Shown: positions 1-8,840, counted from the first letter of the stretch. The stretch: DNA of 64,000 bases from RGIG1927 sp045546275 (GCA_045546275.1 JAZQCM010000019.1:1-64000), one strand, 5' to 3'. Made by a program: numbers and translations. Notes: a model not told the origin generated them from the letters alone.

Positions 1-826
1 TAATAGTAAGGTCTGCACCTGTATCTGTGTCAAATACGCCGTTAAAACCAAGTCTCTTAAGAGCGGCTGCCATCTTGCCTGTTACAGCTGTTCCGATGGG
101 GTAACCGAACTCTTCGCCAAGAGCTGCTCTTACAGCAGGAGCAGTCTGAACTACTACATACTTATCCTCATCAGCAATTGCTTCCCAAACGAGGTCTGTG
201 CTGTCCTTTTCACGAAGTGCGCCAACAGGACAAGCTGCGATACACTGTCCGCAGTTTACGCAGGCTGTATCGACAAGGTTGTTATCGAATGCAGAGCCAA
301 TCTTTGTAGCAAAGCCACGCTCCATTGTATCGATAACTGCAACTGTCTGCACATCCTTACATGCGCTCACGCAGCGGCGGCAGAGCACGCACTTATTGTT
401 GTCACGAACGATTGATGGTGAAAGGTCGTCAACCTCATATTCGTTTCTTACGCCCTCATATGCAATCTCAGTCACGCCGAGCTCGTCACAAAGCGTCTGG
501 AGCTCACAGTTCTGGTTTCTTGCACATGTGAGACACTTTCTGTCGTGGTTTGAAAGAATAAGCTCGAGAGTTGACTTTCTTGCCTTCTTAACACGGGGTG
601 AATGTGTCAATACTTCAATTCCCTCAGCAACAGGGTACACACAAGCAGCCTGAAGTGCTTTTGCGCCCTTGATTTCTACAACACACATTCTGCATGAGCC
701 TGTGTGTGATACGTCCTTAAGGTAGCAAAGGGTAGGGATATCTATCCCAGCTTCACGCGCTGCTTCGAGCACGGTGTAGCCCTCAGGAACAGACACATCA
801 ATGCCATTTATCTTCAAATTTACCAT
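1..826 (-). CDS. hydA: [FeFe]-hydrogenase catalytic subunit HydA, partial (N-terminal part)
   Basis: Catalytic subunit of a cytoplasmic NADH- and ferredoxin-linked [FeFe] hydrogenase. Only the first ~275 residues are in the window; the gene runs off the left edge. Visible in order: a NuoG-like [2Fe-2S] domain (CYLKDVSHTGSCRMC), a His-Cys cluster region (HDRKCLTCARNQNC), two [4Fe-4S] ferredoxin motifs (CVLCRRCVSAC and CVNCGQCIAACP), then the start of the H-cluster domain (QTAPAVRAALGEEFG). The H-cluster cysteines lie outside the window. Start is the ATG at 826, which has only a weak RBS, 16 nt after the hydB stop. It is last in hydC-hydB-hydA. This domain order is that of multimeric (group A3) electron-bifurcating hydrogenases such as Thermotoga HydABC; bifurcation itself is inferred from the subunit set. 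Confidence 0.9.
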   Translation of the reverse strand, partial: MVNLKINGIDVSVPEGYTVLEAAREAGIDIPTLCYLKDVSHTGSCRMCVVEIKGAKALQAACVYPVAEGIEVLTHSPRVKKARKSTLELILSNHDRKCLTCARNQNCELQTLCDELGVTEIAYEGVRNEYEVDDLSPSIVRDNNKCVLCRRCVSACKDVQTVAVIDTMERGFATKIGSAFDNNLVDTACVNCGQCIAACPVGALREKDSTDLVWEAIADEDKYVVVQTAPAVRAALGEEFGYPIGTAVTGKMAAALKRLGFNGVFDTDTGADLTI

Positions 827-842
827 TGTTCCATATCCTCCC

Positions 843-2714
843 TTACTTCTTTGAAATTGCACCAAACTTACAGCTGCTCATACAAGCGCCGCACTTGATA
901 CATTTATCCTGGTCAATAACGAACGGTGAACGAACTTCGCCTGAAATTGCATTAACAGGACACTGTCTAGCACAGAGGCTACAGCCCTTACAGAGTTCGG
1001 GATCGATTACGTACTTAGCGAGAGCCTTACATACGCCTGCCGGACATACCTTGTCACGAACGTGTGCTTCATACTCGTCACGGAAATATCTGAGTGTTGA
1101 AAGTACAGGGTTCGGAGCAGTCTGTCCCAGACCGCAGAGTGATGACTCCTTGATACTGTAGCAGAGTTCTTCCATCTTGTCGATGTCTTCCATTGTGCCC
1201 TTGCCGTCTGTAATCTTGGTAAGGAGCTCGAGAAGTCTCTTTGTACCGATACGGCACGGTGTACACTTACCGCATGACTCATCAACTGTGAACTCGAGGA
1301 AGAACTTGGCGATGTCAACCATACAGTTATCCTCGTCCATTACGATAAGACCGCCCGAGCCCATCATTGAGCCGATTGAGATGAGTGAATCGTAGTCAAT
1401 CGGTGTGTCGATAAGGTGTGCAGGGATACATCCGCCTGAAGGTCCACCTGTCTGTGCAGCCTTGAACTTCTTGCCGTTCGGGATGCCGCCGCCGATGTCT
1501 TCTACAATCTCACGGAGGGTTGTACCCATTTCAACCTCAACAAGACCTGTATTATTAATCTTACCACCAAGAGCGAATACCTTAGTACCCTTACTCTTTT
1601 CTGTACCCATACCCTGGAACCATTCAGCACCGTTAAGTATAATCTTAGGAATGTTTGCGTATGTTTCAACGTTATTTAAAACTGTAGGTCTGCCGAAAAG
1701 ACCCTTAACTGCAGGGAACGGAGGACGAGGACGAGGTTCACCACGGTGACCTTCAATAGAAGTCATAAGAGCAGTTTCTTCACCGCAAACGAAAGCACCT
1801 GCGCCAAGACGAACCTCAACATTGAAGTTAAAGCCTGTACCGAAAATGTCCTTACCTAAAAGACCATATTCATTAGCCTGGTCGATAGCAATCTGCAATC
1901 TCTTAACTGCGATGGGATATTCTGCACGGATGTAGATATAACCCTGGTCAGCACCGATTGCATAACCTGCAATTGCCATAGCTTCCAGAACTGTGTGGGG
2001 GTCACTTTCAAGGATACTTCTGTCCATGAATGCGCCCGGGTCACCTTCGTCGGCGTTACAGCAAACGTACTTCTGACCTTCAATATTTCTGGGAACCAAG
2101 CTCCACTTAACACCTGTGGGGAAACCACCGCCGCCACGACCGCGGAGACCTGACGCTTTAACTTCGTTAATAACATCATCGGGTGTCATTGTTGTAAGAA
2201 CCTTACCAAGTGCCTGGTAAGCATCCATACCGATTGCTTCTTCAATGTTTTCGGGGCTGATAACACCGCCGTTGTGAAGAGCAATTCTCTTTTGCTTTTT
2301 ATAGAAATTTGTTTCGTTAAGGCTCTTTAATACATCGCCGTCAAGTGTTTCGGGATATACAAGTTCCTTTACAACCTCGCCCTTTGCAAGGTGACTGGAA
2401 ACAATCTTTTCAACATCTTCAACCTGTACGCGGCTGTAGAAAGTACCTTCGGGGTACACAATAACAATGGGACCTAACGCACAAAGGCCAAAACAGCCTG
2501 TCTTAACCATCTGAACCTGGTCCTTAATGCCGTACTTTTCAAGCTGTACATCAAATTCCTTAAGGAGTGTTTCACTACCGGAAGAAGTACAACCTGTACC
2601 GCCACATACTAATACATCATATTTTACGCCTGCATCGCCTTCTTCATTAAGACGCATAGCAAGAGTAGGTCTTATTTTATCTCTTAAAGCTTTAAGCTCA
2701 TCTAATGTTCTCAC
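843..2714 (-). CDS. hydB: NADH-dependent [FeFe]-hydrogenase flavoprotein subunit HydB (NuoF-like)
   Basis: The FMN- and NADH-binding subunit that passes electrons between NAD(H), ferredoxin and HydA. Domains in order: N-terminal thioredoxin-like [2Fe-2S] domain (CGGTGC...CFGLC), Nuo51 FMN/NAD core (GRGGGGFPTGVKW, ADEGDPGAFMDRS), SLBB region, a four-Cys [4Fe-4S] motif (ESCGKCTPCR), and two C-terminal [4Fe-4S] ferredoxin motifs (CKGCSLCARQCP, CIKCGACMSSC). The extra ferredoxin tail separates it from plain NuoF. I place the start at GTG 2714, about 623 residues, because AGGAGG at 2723-2728 sits 8 nt upstream. A longer frame opening at GTG 2723 would overlap that RBS. It lies 17 nt after hydC and before hydA. 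Confidence 0.93.
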   Translation of the reverse strand: MRTLDELKALRDKIRPTLAMRLNEEGDAGVKYDVLVCGGTGCTSSGSETLLKEFDVQLEKYGIKDQVQMVKTGCFGLCALGPIVIVYPEGTFYSRVQVEDVEKIVSSHLAKGEVVKELVYPETLDGDVLKSLNETNFYKKQKRIALHNGGVISPENIEEAIGMDAYQALGKVLTTMTPDDVINEVKASGLRGRGGGGFPTGVKWSLVPRNIEGQKYVCCNADEGDPGAFMDRSILESDPHTVLEAMAIAGYAIGADQGYIYIRAEYPIAVKRLQIAIDQANEYGLLGKDIFGTGFNFNVEVRLGAGAFVCGEETALMTSIEGHRGEPRPRPPFPAVKGLFGRPTVLNNVETYANIPKIILNGAEWFQGMGTEKSKGTKVFALGGKINNTGLVEVEMGTTLREIVEDIGGGIPNGKKFKAAQTGGPSGGCIPAHLIDTPIDYDSLISIGSMMGSGGLIVMDEDNCMVDIAKFFLEFTVDESCGKCTPCRIGTKRLLELLTKITDGKGTMEDIDKMEELCYSIKESSLCGLGQTAPNPVLSTLRYFRDEYEAHVRDKVCPAGVCKALAKYVIDPELCKGCSLCARQCPVNAISGEVRSPFVIDQDKCIKCGACMSSCKFGAISKK

Positions 2715-2731
2715 TACTTGCACCTCCTAAA

Positions 2732-3223
2732 TTACATATACTTGTCAAGAATTCCCTGAACGTCATCAACTGTAAGACGTCCGTAAACATCTTCATTTAC
2801 AGTAACAACAGGTGCAAGACCGCATGCGCCTACACAGCGGGTTGCAACAAGAGAAAACTTACCGTCGGGTGTACATCCGCCAACATCAATACCCAAAAGC
2901 TGCTTGAACTTTTCAAGGATATCACCACTACCCTTAACATAGCAAGCAGTACCAAGGCATACGCCGATTTCGTACTGACCCTTAGGATTAAGAGAGAACT
3001 GTGCATAGAAAGTTACAACACCGTAAACCTCAGATAACGGAATACCTAAGCCTTCTGCAATAATAGTCTGAACCTCAATGGGAAGATAACCGTAAATTCC
3101 CTGAGCTTCGTGCAAAACCGGAATAAGTGCACCCTGCATATCCTTATGTGCAGCAATCACTTCTCTGAGCTTTGCTTCCTGTTCCTTAGTTCCCTTAAAA
3201 GGAACTGCTGGTTGTTTTGCCAT
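2732..3223 (-). CDS. hydC: [FeFe]-hydrogenase subunit HydC (NuoE-like [2Fe-2S] protein)
   Basis: Thioredoxin-fold [2Fe-2S] electron-transfer subunit of the HydABC hydrogenase, 163 residues, the usual NuoE length. The four cluster ligands are visible as CLGTAC and, 36 residues on, CVGAC. The N-terminal half holds the conserved helical region with YGYLP. Start is ATG 3223 with AGGAGG 7 nt upstream. It is the first gene of hydC-hydB-hydA, 220 nt downstream of nfnB in the same direction. NuoE/NuoF homologues also occur in formate dehydrogenase and complex I, but the hydA gene after hydB settles the assignment. Confidence 0.92.
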   Translation of the reverse strand: MAKQPAVPFKGTKEQEAKLREVIAAHKDMQGALIPVLHEAQGIYGYLPIEVQTIIAEGLGIPLSEVYGVVTFYAQFSLNPKGQYEIGVCLGTACYVKGSGDILEKFKQLLGIDVGGCTPDGKFSLVATRCVGACGLAPVVTVNEDVYGRLTVDDVQGILDKYM

Positions 3224-3283
3224 TTTTCTACCTCCTGTTTGTATGCATAGTTATTCATAATATTCGCTTATTATATTCTACAA

Positions 3284-3322
3284 AAAAAATGCATAAAAAT
3301 CAAGTATTTTTATGCATTTTTT
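3284..3322 (-). terminator. AT-rich inverted repeat, likely terminator of nfnAB
   Basis: A perfect 17-bp inverted repeat (3284-3300 with 3306-3322) around a 5-nt loop. On the minus strand it is followed by a run of eight T. It lies between the nfnB stop and hydC, so it could end the nfn transcript. The stem holds only one GC-rich step (TGCA), so termination may be partial. A TATAAT hexamer for hydC follows at 3270-3275, with no convincing -35 box. Confidence 0.5.
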
Positions 3323-3443
3323 ATAAGAAATATTTAGTTTATTGACAAATCTATGTGTTTTTATCAATCGTGTTATTGTAAACCGCTCCCTTTTAATAAA
3401 GGTTTTTACCAAAAAAGGACAGGTTAAACCGTTTTCTCATTAT

Positions 3444-4823
3444 TTAACTGAGTGCTTCATCGATTGCCTTTGCAGCAGTTTTACCTGCACCCATAGCAAG
3501 TATTACTGTTGCAGCACCTGTAACAGCGTCACCGCCTGCGTAAACATTTTCACGGCTTGTAAGTCCTTCCTCGTTTACAATAATACCGCCACGGGAATTG
3601 ATTTCCAAGCCTTCAGTTGTGCTCTTTATTAAAGGATTGGGGCTTGTACCGATGCTCATGATAACCGAGTCGCACTCAACGGTGCACATTGCGCCCTCTT
3701 TTACAACGGGTGCTCTTCTTCCCTTTTCGTCGGGCTCACCCAATTCCATTTCGTTACAAAGCATGCCCTTAACCCAACCTGTATCATCGCCGAGTATTTC
3801 AACAGGGTTAGTAAGCATTTTAAAGTTAATGCCCTCCTCCATAGCGTGCTCAACCTCTTCACGTCTTGCAGGGAGCTCTTTTTCTGTTCTTCTGTAAACA
3901 ATGGTTACATCTGCGCCAAGTCTTTTTGCACATCTTGCTGCATCCATGGCAACGTTACCGCCACCAACAACGCAAACCTTTTTAGCTTTGTAAATGGGAG
4001 TGTTACTGTCTTCACGATAAGCTTTCATAAGGTTAATTCTTGTTAAAAATTCATTGGCTGAGAACACACCATTAAGGTTTTCACCGGGGATATTCATAAA
4101 CCTGGGAAGTCCTGCACCGCTTCCGATAAACACAGCCTCAAAGCCATACTCTGCCATAAGCTCATCAATGGAAAGAACTTTACCTATTACCATGTTTGTT
4201 TCAACCTTAACGCCAAGAGCTTTTAAGGTGGCAATTTCCTTTTGTACAATACTCTTGGGAAGGCGGAATTCGGGAATACCATACACCAATACGCCACCTG
4301 CAACATGGAGTGCTTCGAAAACTGTTACCTCGTAGCCTTTTTTTGCAAGATCACCTGCACAGGTTAATCCCGATGGACCTGAACCTATAACTGCAACCTT
4401 TTTGCCGTTGCTTTGTGCTTTTTTAACTTCAACATTTTCCTGTGCATTGTGCCAGTCAGCAACAAAACGCTCCAAGCGTCCGATTGCAACAGCCTCGCCC
4501 TTTATGCCTCGTACGCATTTACTTTCGCACTGGCTCTCCTGTGGGCACACTCTTCCGCAAACTGCAGGAAGTGAGCTTGACTGAGAAATAATTTCATAAG
4601 CCTTTCCAAAGTCGCCTTGTGCAACGCATGCAATAAATTCGGGAATGTGTATATTAACAGGGCAGCCTGACACACAAGGCTTGTTTTTACAATTGAGGCA
4701 TCGCTGTGCTTCATCAATTGCCATTTCTTCAGTGTAGCCTAATGCAACCTCGTCAAAGTTTTTGTTTCTTACATCTGCCTTTTGTGAAGGCATGGGGTTT
4801 TTAGTTAATCTCATGTTAGGCAT
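3444..4823 (-). CDS. nfnB: NADH-dependent ferredoxin:NADP+ oxidoreductase large subunit (GltD-like)
   Basis: Large subunit of the cytoplasmic Nfn complex, which couples ferredoxin and NADH oxidation to NADP+ reduction by flavin-based bifurcation. The 459-residue protein has the N-terminal cysteine-rich [4Fe-4S] domain (CLNCKNKPCVSGCP, CGRVCPQESQCESKC) and two Rossmann folds (GSGPSGLTCAGDLAKKG for FAD, VGGGNVAMDAARCAKRLG for NADP). Alone it could be a glutamate-synthase small subunit. The adjoining nfnA, 2 nt upstream, and the absence of gltB favour Nfn. AGGAGG lies 10 nt before the ATG, inside the end of nfnA, so translation is probably coupled. Confidence 0.9.
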   Translation of the reverse strand: MPNMRLTKNPMPSQKADVRNKNFDEVALGYTEEMAIDEAQRCLNCKNKPCVSGCPVNIHIPEFIACVAQGDFGKAYEIISQSSSLPAVCGRVCPQESQCESKCVRGIKGEAVAIGRLERFVADWHNAQENVEVKKAQSNGKKVAVIGSGPSGLTCAGDLAKKGYEVTVFEALHVAGGVLVYGIPEFRLPKSIVQKEIATLKALGVKVETNMVIGKVLSIDELMAEYGFEAVFIGSGAGLPRFMNIPGENLNGVFSANEFLTRINLMKAYREDSNTPIYKAKKVCVVGGGNVAMDAARCAKRLGADVTIVYRRTEKELPARREEVEHAMEEGINFKMLTNPVEILGDDTGWVKGMLCNEMELGEPDEKGRRAPVVKEGAMCTVECDSVIMSIGTSPNPLIKSTTEGLEINSRGGIIVNEEGLTSRENVYAGGDAVTGAATVILAMGAGKTAAKAIDEALS

Positions 4824-4825
4824 GT

Positions 4826-5668
4826 TTATTGAACCTCCTTTTTAAAGAGATTACAGGTTTTCTCTCTTTCGCCCTGTTCAAAGGCTTTGTATGTACCACT
4901 TCTCTTCAACGCTTCGTCAAAGTCAACCTGATGACCGTCAAACTCGGGCCCGTCTACACAGGCAAACTTTACCTTGCCGCCTACAGTTAATCTGCAACCG
5001 CCGCACATACCTGTACCGTCTACCATTATGGGGTTCATGCTTACAACAGTTTTAATGTTGTATTCCTTTGTAAGCATACTCACAAACTTCATCATAACAA
5101 GAGGTCCAATGCATATAACCTCGTCGTATTCGTTGCCCTCTTCAATAAGCTTTTTAAGTGCATCGGTAACAAGGCCCTTTTCACCCCAGGTGCCGTCGTC
5201 ACTCATTTTGACAAATTTTTCAGAAACCTTTTCAAAGTCATTTTCCAAAATAACAAGGTCACTGCTTCTGAAGCCTGCAACGGTGTGTACTTCGCAGCCG
5301 TTTTCAAAAAGTCCTTTTGCAACAGGGTATGCAATTGCACAGCCAACGCCACCGCCAACTACACAAACTCTTTTCTTGTTTTCAATGTCGGTTGCCTTAC
5401 CTAAAGGACCAACAAAATCTTCGATATAGTCCCCTTCGTTTTTATGGTTAAGCTTTTCTGTTGATGCACCTACCACCTGGAAAATGATTGTTACAGTTCC
5501 ATTTTCACGGTCGTAGTCTGCAACAGTGAGGGGTATTCTTTCGCCTTCTTCGTCAACTCTTAAAATAATGAACTGGCCCGGCTGAGCCTTTTTAGCAACA
5601 AAGGGTGCTTCAATGTCCATTTTTGTAACATTTGGGTTTAAAATTTCTTTCTTTACTATTTTATACAT
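4826..5668 (-). CDS. nfnA: NADH-dependent ferredoxin:NADP+ oxidoreductase small subunit
   Basis: FAD- and [2Fe-2S]-containing subunit of Nfn, where NADH binds. About 280 residues: a ferredoxin-reductase-type FAD domain (PGQFIILRVDEEGERIPLT), an NAD-binding domain (VVGGGVGCAIAYPVAKGL), and a C-terminal cysteine cluster (MCGGCRLTVGGKVKFACVDG) that ligates the [2Fe-2S] centre. ATG 5668 is chosen because GGAG lies 8 nt upstream; a GTG at 5677 in the same frame would overlap that RBS. It is the first gene of nfnAB and has a near-consensus promoter at 5702-5730. Confidence 0.9.
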   Translation of the reverse strand: MYKIVKKEILNPNVTKMDIEAPFVAKKAQPGQFIILRVDEEGERIPLTVADYDRENGTVTIIFQVVGASTEKLNHKNEGDYIEDFVGPLGKATDIENKKRVCVVGGGVGCAIAYPVAKGLFENGCEVHTVAGFRSSDLVILENDFEKVSEKFVKMSDDGTWGEKGLVTDALKKLIEEGNEYDEVICIGPLVMMKFVSMLTKEYNIKTVVSMNPIMVDGTGMCGGCRLTVGGKVKFACVDGPEFDGHQVDFDEALKRSGTYKAFEQGEREKTCNLFKKEVQ

Positions 5669-5701
5669 TGCTATCACTCCGGATATTGTTTTAATTCAGT
5701 A

Positions 5702-5730
5702 AGTATACCACTTTTTCGTTTTTGTGTCAA
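5702..5730 (-). promoter_or_regulatory. Sigma-A promoter of nfnAB
   Basis: On the minus strand, TTGACA (5725-5730), a 17-nt spacer, then TATACT (5702-5707). The predicted start near 5695 gives a leader of about 27 nt before nfnA. It is back to back with the GH115 promoter, with only 19 bp between the two -35 boxes. Confidence 0.8.
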
Positions 5731-5749
5731 CGAAAAACCCAAAATCCCC

Positions 5750-5778
5750 TTGAAATAGTACAAAACAAGAGTTACAAT
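5750..5778 (+). promoter_or_regulatory. Sigma-A promoter of the GH115 gene
   Basis: TTGAAA (5750-5755), 17-nt spacer, TACAAT (5773-5778). A transcript starting near 5785 would begin inside or just before the AAAGGA ribosome-binding site, so the leader is extremely short. This rules out the upstream TTG at 5722 as the gene start. Confidence 0.7.
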
Positions 5779-5793
5779 AAAATAAAGGATGTG

Positions 5794-8394
5794 ATGAAAG
5801 TGTTTAAGGTTTCAAAAAACACAATGGTTTTAACCGACAAAGCTTACGATAATTCTCTTATGTTCAACTCTATCACCCGTGCAGTTAATGACTTAAGAGA
5901 GGATATTGCCTGTGTTACAGGCCTTATTGATTATAAATATATATCGTCACTTTTCATCGACAGCCCTTTTTCACAGGCAGAAAGGCTTAAAGAGGTGCTC
6001 CCCTGCAAGGGTAATGTGATTTTTGCAGGCGTAATAAACCAATCTGAAAAGCTTAAGGAGCTCATATGCCAAGGCTTATTCAACGAAACAAAAGAAATTC
6101 AGGGCAAATGGGAAAGCTATGTCATAAAAGAAATTGACGGCATTCTTTACATTGCAGGCAGTGACCTTCGTGGCACAATTTACGGAATTTATCATATTTC
6201 CGAGGAAATAGGTGTTTCACCCTGGTATTGGTTCAGTGACGTTTGTATAAAAACTTGCGAAGAAGTTATTTTAGATTACACAAAGCCATTCATTTCCAAG
6301 GAGCCTTCGGTTAAATACCGAGGAATATTTATAAACGATGAAGAAAGGCTTATGGACTGGGCAAGAGAAAAATTCAATGCAGAATTCACTCCTGACGTGA
6401 ACCTTTACCGCCGTGTTTTTGAGCTTATACTCCGCTTAAAGGCAAACACTCTCTGGCCTGCAATGCACCCGGGCACAACCGCTTTTAACTTTGAAAAGGA
6501 TGAAAACCTTGTTCCAATAAATGCAAAGGAAGCGGCACTTTACGGAGTTGTTATGGCTTCGTCACATTGCGAAATGATGCTAAGATGCAATGTGTCCGAA
6601 TGGGATGAATTTAAAGAAAAGCACTACAACGAATACACCTGGCAGGATAACGGCTCCTTTGACTACACACAAAATAAAGAAGCTATTTTGGGTTACTGGA
6701 AGGAAAGGCTTTTGACAAATAAGAATTTTGAGTCTATCCTTGCATTGGGTCTTCGTGGCATTCATGACGGTGATGCCGAAACAAAAGATTTATCGGAGTA
6801 TAACAACAGCATTGTTGACATGATGATTGATGTTGTGAAGGAACAACGGAAGCTCATTGAAGAGGTTTACGGCGCAGAAGACAGTGTTGCACAGGTTTTC
6901 ATCCCCTATAAGGGCATGGCCGATATTTACAACAACGGCTTAAAGGACCATATCCCTGAGGATGTAATGCTTATGTGGGCAGAGGATAACTACGGCAATT
7001 TAAGACAAACCCCCACCAAAAAGGAAGCGGCACGAAAGGGTGGCTGCGGTGTTTATTACCATTCCTCCTACTGGAGCTGGTTTAGTCCAAAAAGCTATCT
7101 TTGGCTCAATTCCACCCAGATTTTTTACATGGCACATCAGATGCGCCGAGCATATGAATGTAATGCAAAGGCATATTGGATTTTAAATGTTGGAGATATA
7201 AAACCGGGCGATATTGCAACTGAGCTGTTTTTGAAAATGGCTTGGGATATAACTGCAGGCGAAGATATTAACGCATATCTTATTTCTCACGCCATGCGCG
7301 ATTATCATGTGGATTTTGAAACCGCAAAAAAAATAGCCGCAACCGAAACGGAGTTTTATCATCTTTCGGGAATTAAAAAAGCGGAATTTTTCGGTCACGA
7401 AAACCCTTCCGATGTGAATAACCCCTACTTTTCCCGGGAAATGATTTTCCCATTTAACTTTAACGAGGGCACATGGCTTGTGGATAAAACAAACCGCATG
7501 GTTAATACCCTTACCGAAATTTATAACGCCCTTTCCAAAGACGACCGTGATGCGTTTTATGAGCAGATTTTTTACCATGTGCTTTCCTACCGTGACGTTG
7601 CCGAGGAATATGTTTACCTTTGGAAAAACAACCATTACGCCAAATGCGGCAAGCTTTATGAGGCTGAAAAATGCAAAATACTGTCCCAAAAAGCACGTGA
7701 CAGGATAATTTCAGAGCAGGAAAACTATTGGAAATGCAACAACCATAAATGGACCAAGGTTATTCATTACGACCACCCTGCATCATACTTTAACATGAAC
7801 GAGGGCGTTTTACTTGTTCACGATGATAAATATCTTTCAACTGTTGACAATCCTGTGCCGGAGCCTGACTTGACCTTTGACGGGATAATTGTAATTGATG
7901 GGGAAAGCTTTTCTGAAAACATAAAAGGCAATGACAACAGTCAATGGGTAGTTGAAAAAGATGCAGGACGACTTGGCAATGCAATGACCGCTCTCCCCTT
8001 TTCGTGTGAAAAAAGCAGTGATTACAAAACCACTGCCCGCCTTTTGTACAAGGTTTATTTTTCAACCACAGGCACCTTTAAAGGTAAGTTTTACCGCATA
8101 CCATCACTTAACGAGGGCAGTGACGACTTTGGCACTCCCCGCACCTGTAATACTGCAATAGGCATTGCCAACGAGGAGCCTTTTGTGCTCGTTGGCAACC
8201 GTGATGTTACAGGAAGATGGAAAGAAAACATAATGCACATGATTGAAGACATTGACTTTGAATTAACAGTTAAAGAAAAAGGCTGGCACAACATTGTTGT
8301 TTACAAAATCGACTCAGGTATTATATTTGACAAAATTGTTATTAATACATCCGACAAATCCATTCCCCCTTCACTTTTGGGATTCCCCGTATAA
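5794..8394 (+). CDS. GH115 family xylan alpha-1,2-glucuronidase
   Basis: Predicted to release glucuronic or 4-O-methylglucuronic acid from xylan side chains. The ~866-residue length and overall pattern match GH115: an N-terminal beta domain (GTIYGIYHISEEIGVSPWYW), a central TIM-barrel region (RLKANTLWPAMHPG, GLRGIHDGDAET, YWILNVGDIKPGD), and a C-terminal beta-sandwich typical of the family. No signal peptide is visible, so the enzyme looks intracellular and would act on imported oligosaccharides. ATG 5794 is used; GTG 5800 fits the AAAGGA at 5784 slightly better in spacing and cannot be excluded. It converges on uxuA-uxuB-uxaC, which degrade the released glucuronate. The stop codon overlaps the left half of a split terminator. 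Confidence 0.88.
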   Translation: MKVFKVSKNTMVLTDKAYDNSLMFNSITRAVNDLREDIACVTGLIDYKYISSLFIDSPFSQAERLKEVLPCKGNVIFAGVINQSEKLKELICQGLFNETKEIQGKWESYVIKEIDGILYIAGSDLRGTIYGIYHISEEIGVSPWYWFSDVCIKTCEEVILDYTKPFISKEPSVKYRGIFINDEERLMDWAREKFNAEFTPDVNLYRRVFELILRLKANTLWPAMHPGTTAFNFEKDENLVPINAKEAALYGVVMASSHCEMMLRCNVSEWDEFKEKHYNEYTWQDNGSFDYTQNKEAILGYWKERLLTNKNFESILALGLRGIHDGDAETKDLSEYNNSIVDMMIDVVKEQRKLIEEVYGAEDSVAQVFIPYKGMADIYNNGLKDHIPEDVMLMWAEDNYGNLRQTPTKKEAARKGGCGVYYHSSYWSWFSPKSYLWLNSTQIFYMAHQMRRAYECNAKAYWILNVGDIKPGDIATELFLKMAWDITAGEDINAYLISHAMRDYHVDFETAKKIAATETEFYHLSGIKKAEFFGHENPSDVNNPYFSREMIFPFNFNEGTWLVDKTNRMVNTLTEIYNALSKDDRDAFYEQIFYHVLSYRDVAEEYVYLWKNNHYAKCGKLYEAEKCKILSQKARDRIISEQENYWKCNNHKWTKVIHYDHPASYFNMNEGVLLVHDDKYLSTVDNPVPEPDLTFDGIIVIDGESFSENIKGNDNSQWVVEKDAGRLGNAMTALPFSCEKSSDYKTTARLLYKVYFSTTGTFKGKFYRIPSLNEGSDDFGTPRTCNTAIGIANEEPFVLVGNRDVTGRWKENIMHMIEDIDFELTVKEKGWHNIVVYKIDSGIIFDKIVINTSDKSIPPSLLGFPV

Positions 8395-8410
8395 AAAAAG
8401 CACCTTTCGG
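8393..8410. other. Left half of a split bidirectional terminator
   Basis: A7-GCACC followed by TTTCGG, starting within the GH115 stop codon. It cannot form a hairpin on its own. Its exact partner, GGTGC-T7, is at 9895-9906 just before the uxaC stop. Joined, they give a 12-bp stem with a TTTC loop, the same design as the intact terminators at 16401 and 37846. Confidence 0.75.
8404..8410 (+). repeat. Left copy of 7-bp target-site duplication CTTTCGG
   Basis: CTTTCGG occurs here and again at 9890-9896, flanking the 8411-9889 segment. Removing the segment with one copy restores a perfect terminator between GH115 and uxaC, as expected for a target duplication made on insertion. Confidence 0.6.
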
Positions 8411-8840
8411 CAGCCCTCAATAAAACAGTATGGGTGTTGACGGTCTGTCAAAGGGTTGCAGAGAGTTAAGCATATCGCATATATCGCGTGTTGTACCTTC
8501 GCTCATTCATGAGTAAAAAGGCACGCAATAGAATTAAAAACACCCTGTTTTAGCGATTTCCAAAAACGGAAACTGACAAGGGTTTATATTCATCCTCAAA
8601 AACAAAGGGGTTTATTGCGTGGCAAAATCGATAATCAAAACTATTAAAAGAGGGGATTTAAGTCCGTTTTTTGGCTTAAATCCCCTTAACTGAAATATTA
8701 TAATATATTAGGTTTGTCAAGGACTATCAGAACTCTCACATTTACCCCTGATTTACCAGTTCTTTTTTACTAAAGTTCCTCGATCTAACTTTGACTCGAT
8801 TGATAAAATGATGAGTTATATTCATCCTCGATACATAAAG
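8411..8840. other. Non-coding 430-bp region inside the inserted segment
   Basis: No convincing gene. It holds a hairpin at 8652-8685, a 14-bp direct repeat TTATATTCATCCTC (8584-8597 and 8816-8829), and CTCGAT three times at 8779, 8795 and 8827, at 16- and 32-bp steps. A 29-codon minus-strand frame (8417-8506) has no ribosome-binding site. The region could be decayed coding sequence or the end of an element; I cannot identify it. Confidence 0.5.
8652..8685 (-). terminator. Hairpin, probable terminator of the lipoprotein gene
   Basis: An 11-bp stem, GGGGATTTAAG (8652-8662) with CTTAAATCCCC (8675-8685), and a 12-nt loop. On the minus strand it is followed by CTCTTTTAATAG, a weak T tract. It lies about 155 nt past the lipoprotein stop. 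Confidence 0.5.

Noticed and set aside
198..653. 151-codon plus-strand frame opposite hydA
   Set aside because: Shadow of hydA; Ser/Thr-rich, no RBS, and no family. The same applies to the other antisense frames in the window.
2715..2723. Start of hydB at GTG 2723
   Set aside because: The codon overlaps the AGGAGG ribosome-binding site; GTG 2714 has correct spacing.
3224..3443. Riboswitch in the nfnB-hydC gap
   Set aside because: The only structure is a simple AT-rich hairpin; no conserved multi-helix layout.
5722..5793. Upstream extension of the GH115 frame to a TTG at 5722
   Set aside because: The extension contains the promoter TTGAAA-N17-TACAAT and no RBS; the predicted transcript starts near 5785.
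8417..8506. 29-codon minus-strand frame inside the insertion
   Set aside because: No Shine-Dalgarno site, no recognisable family, too short to support.
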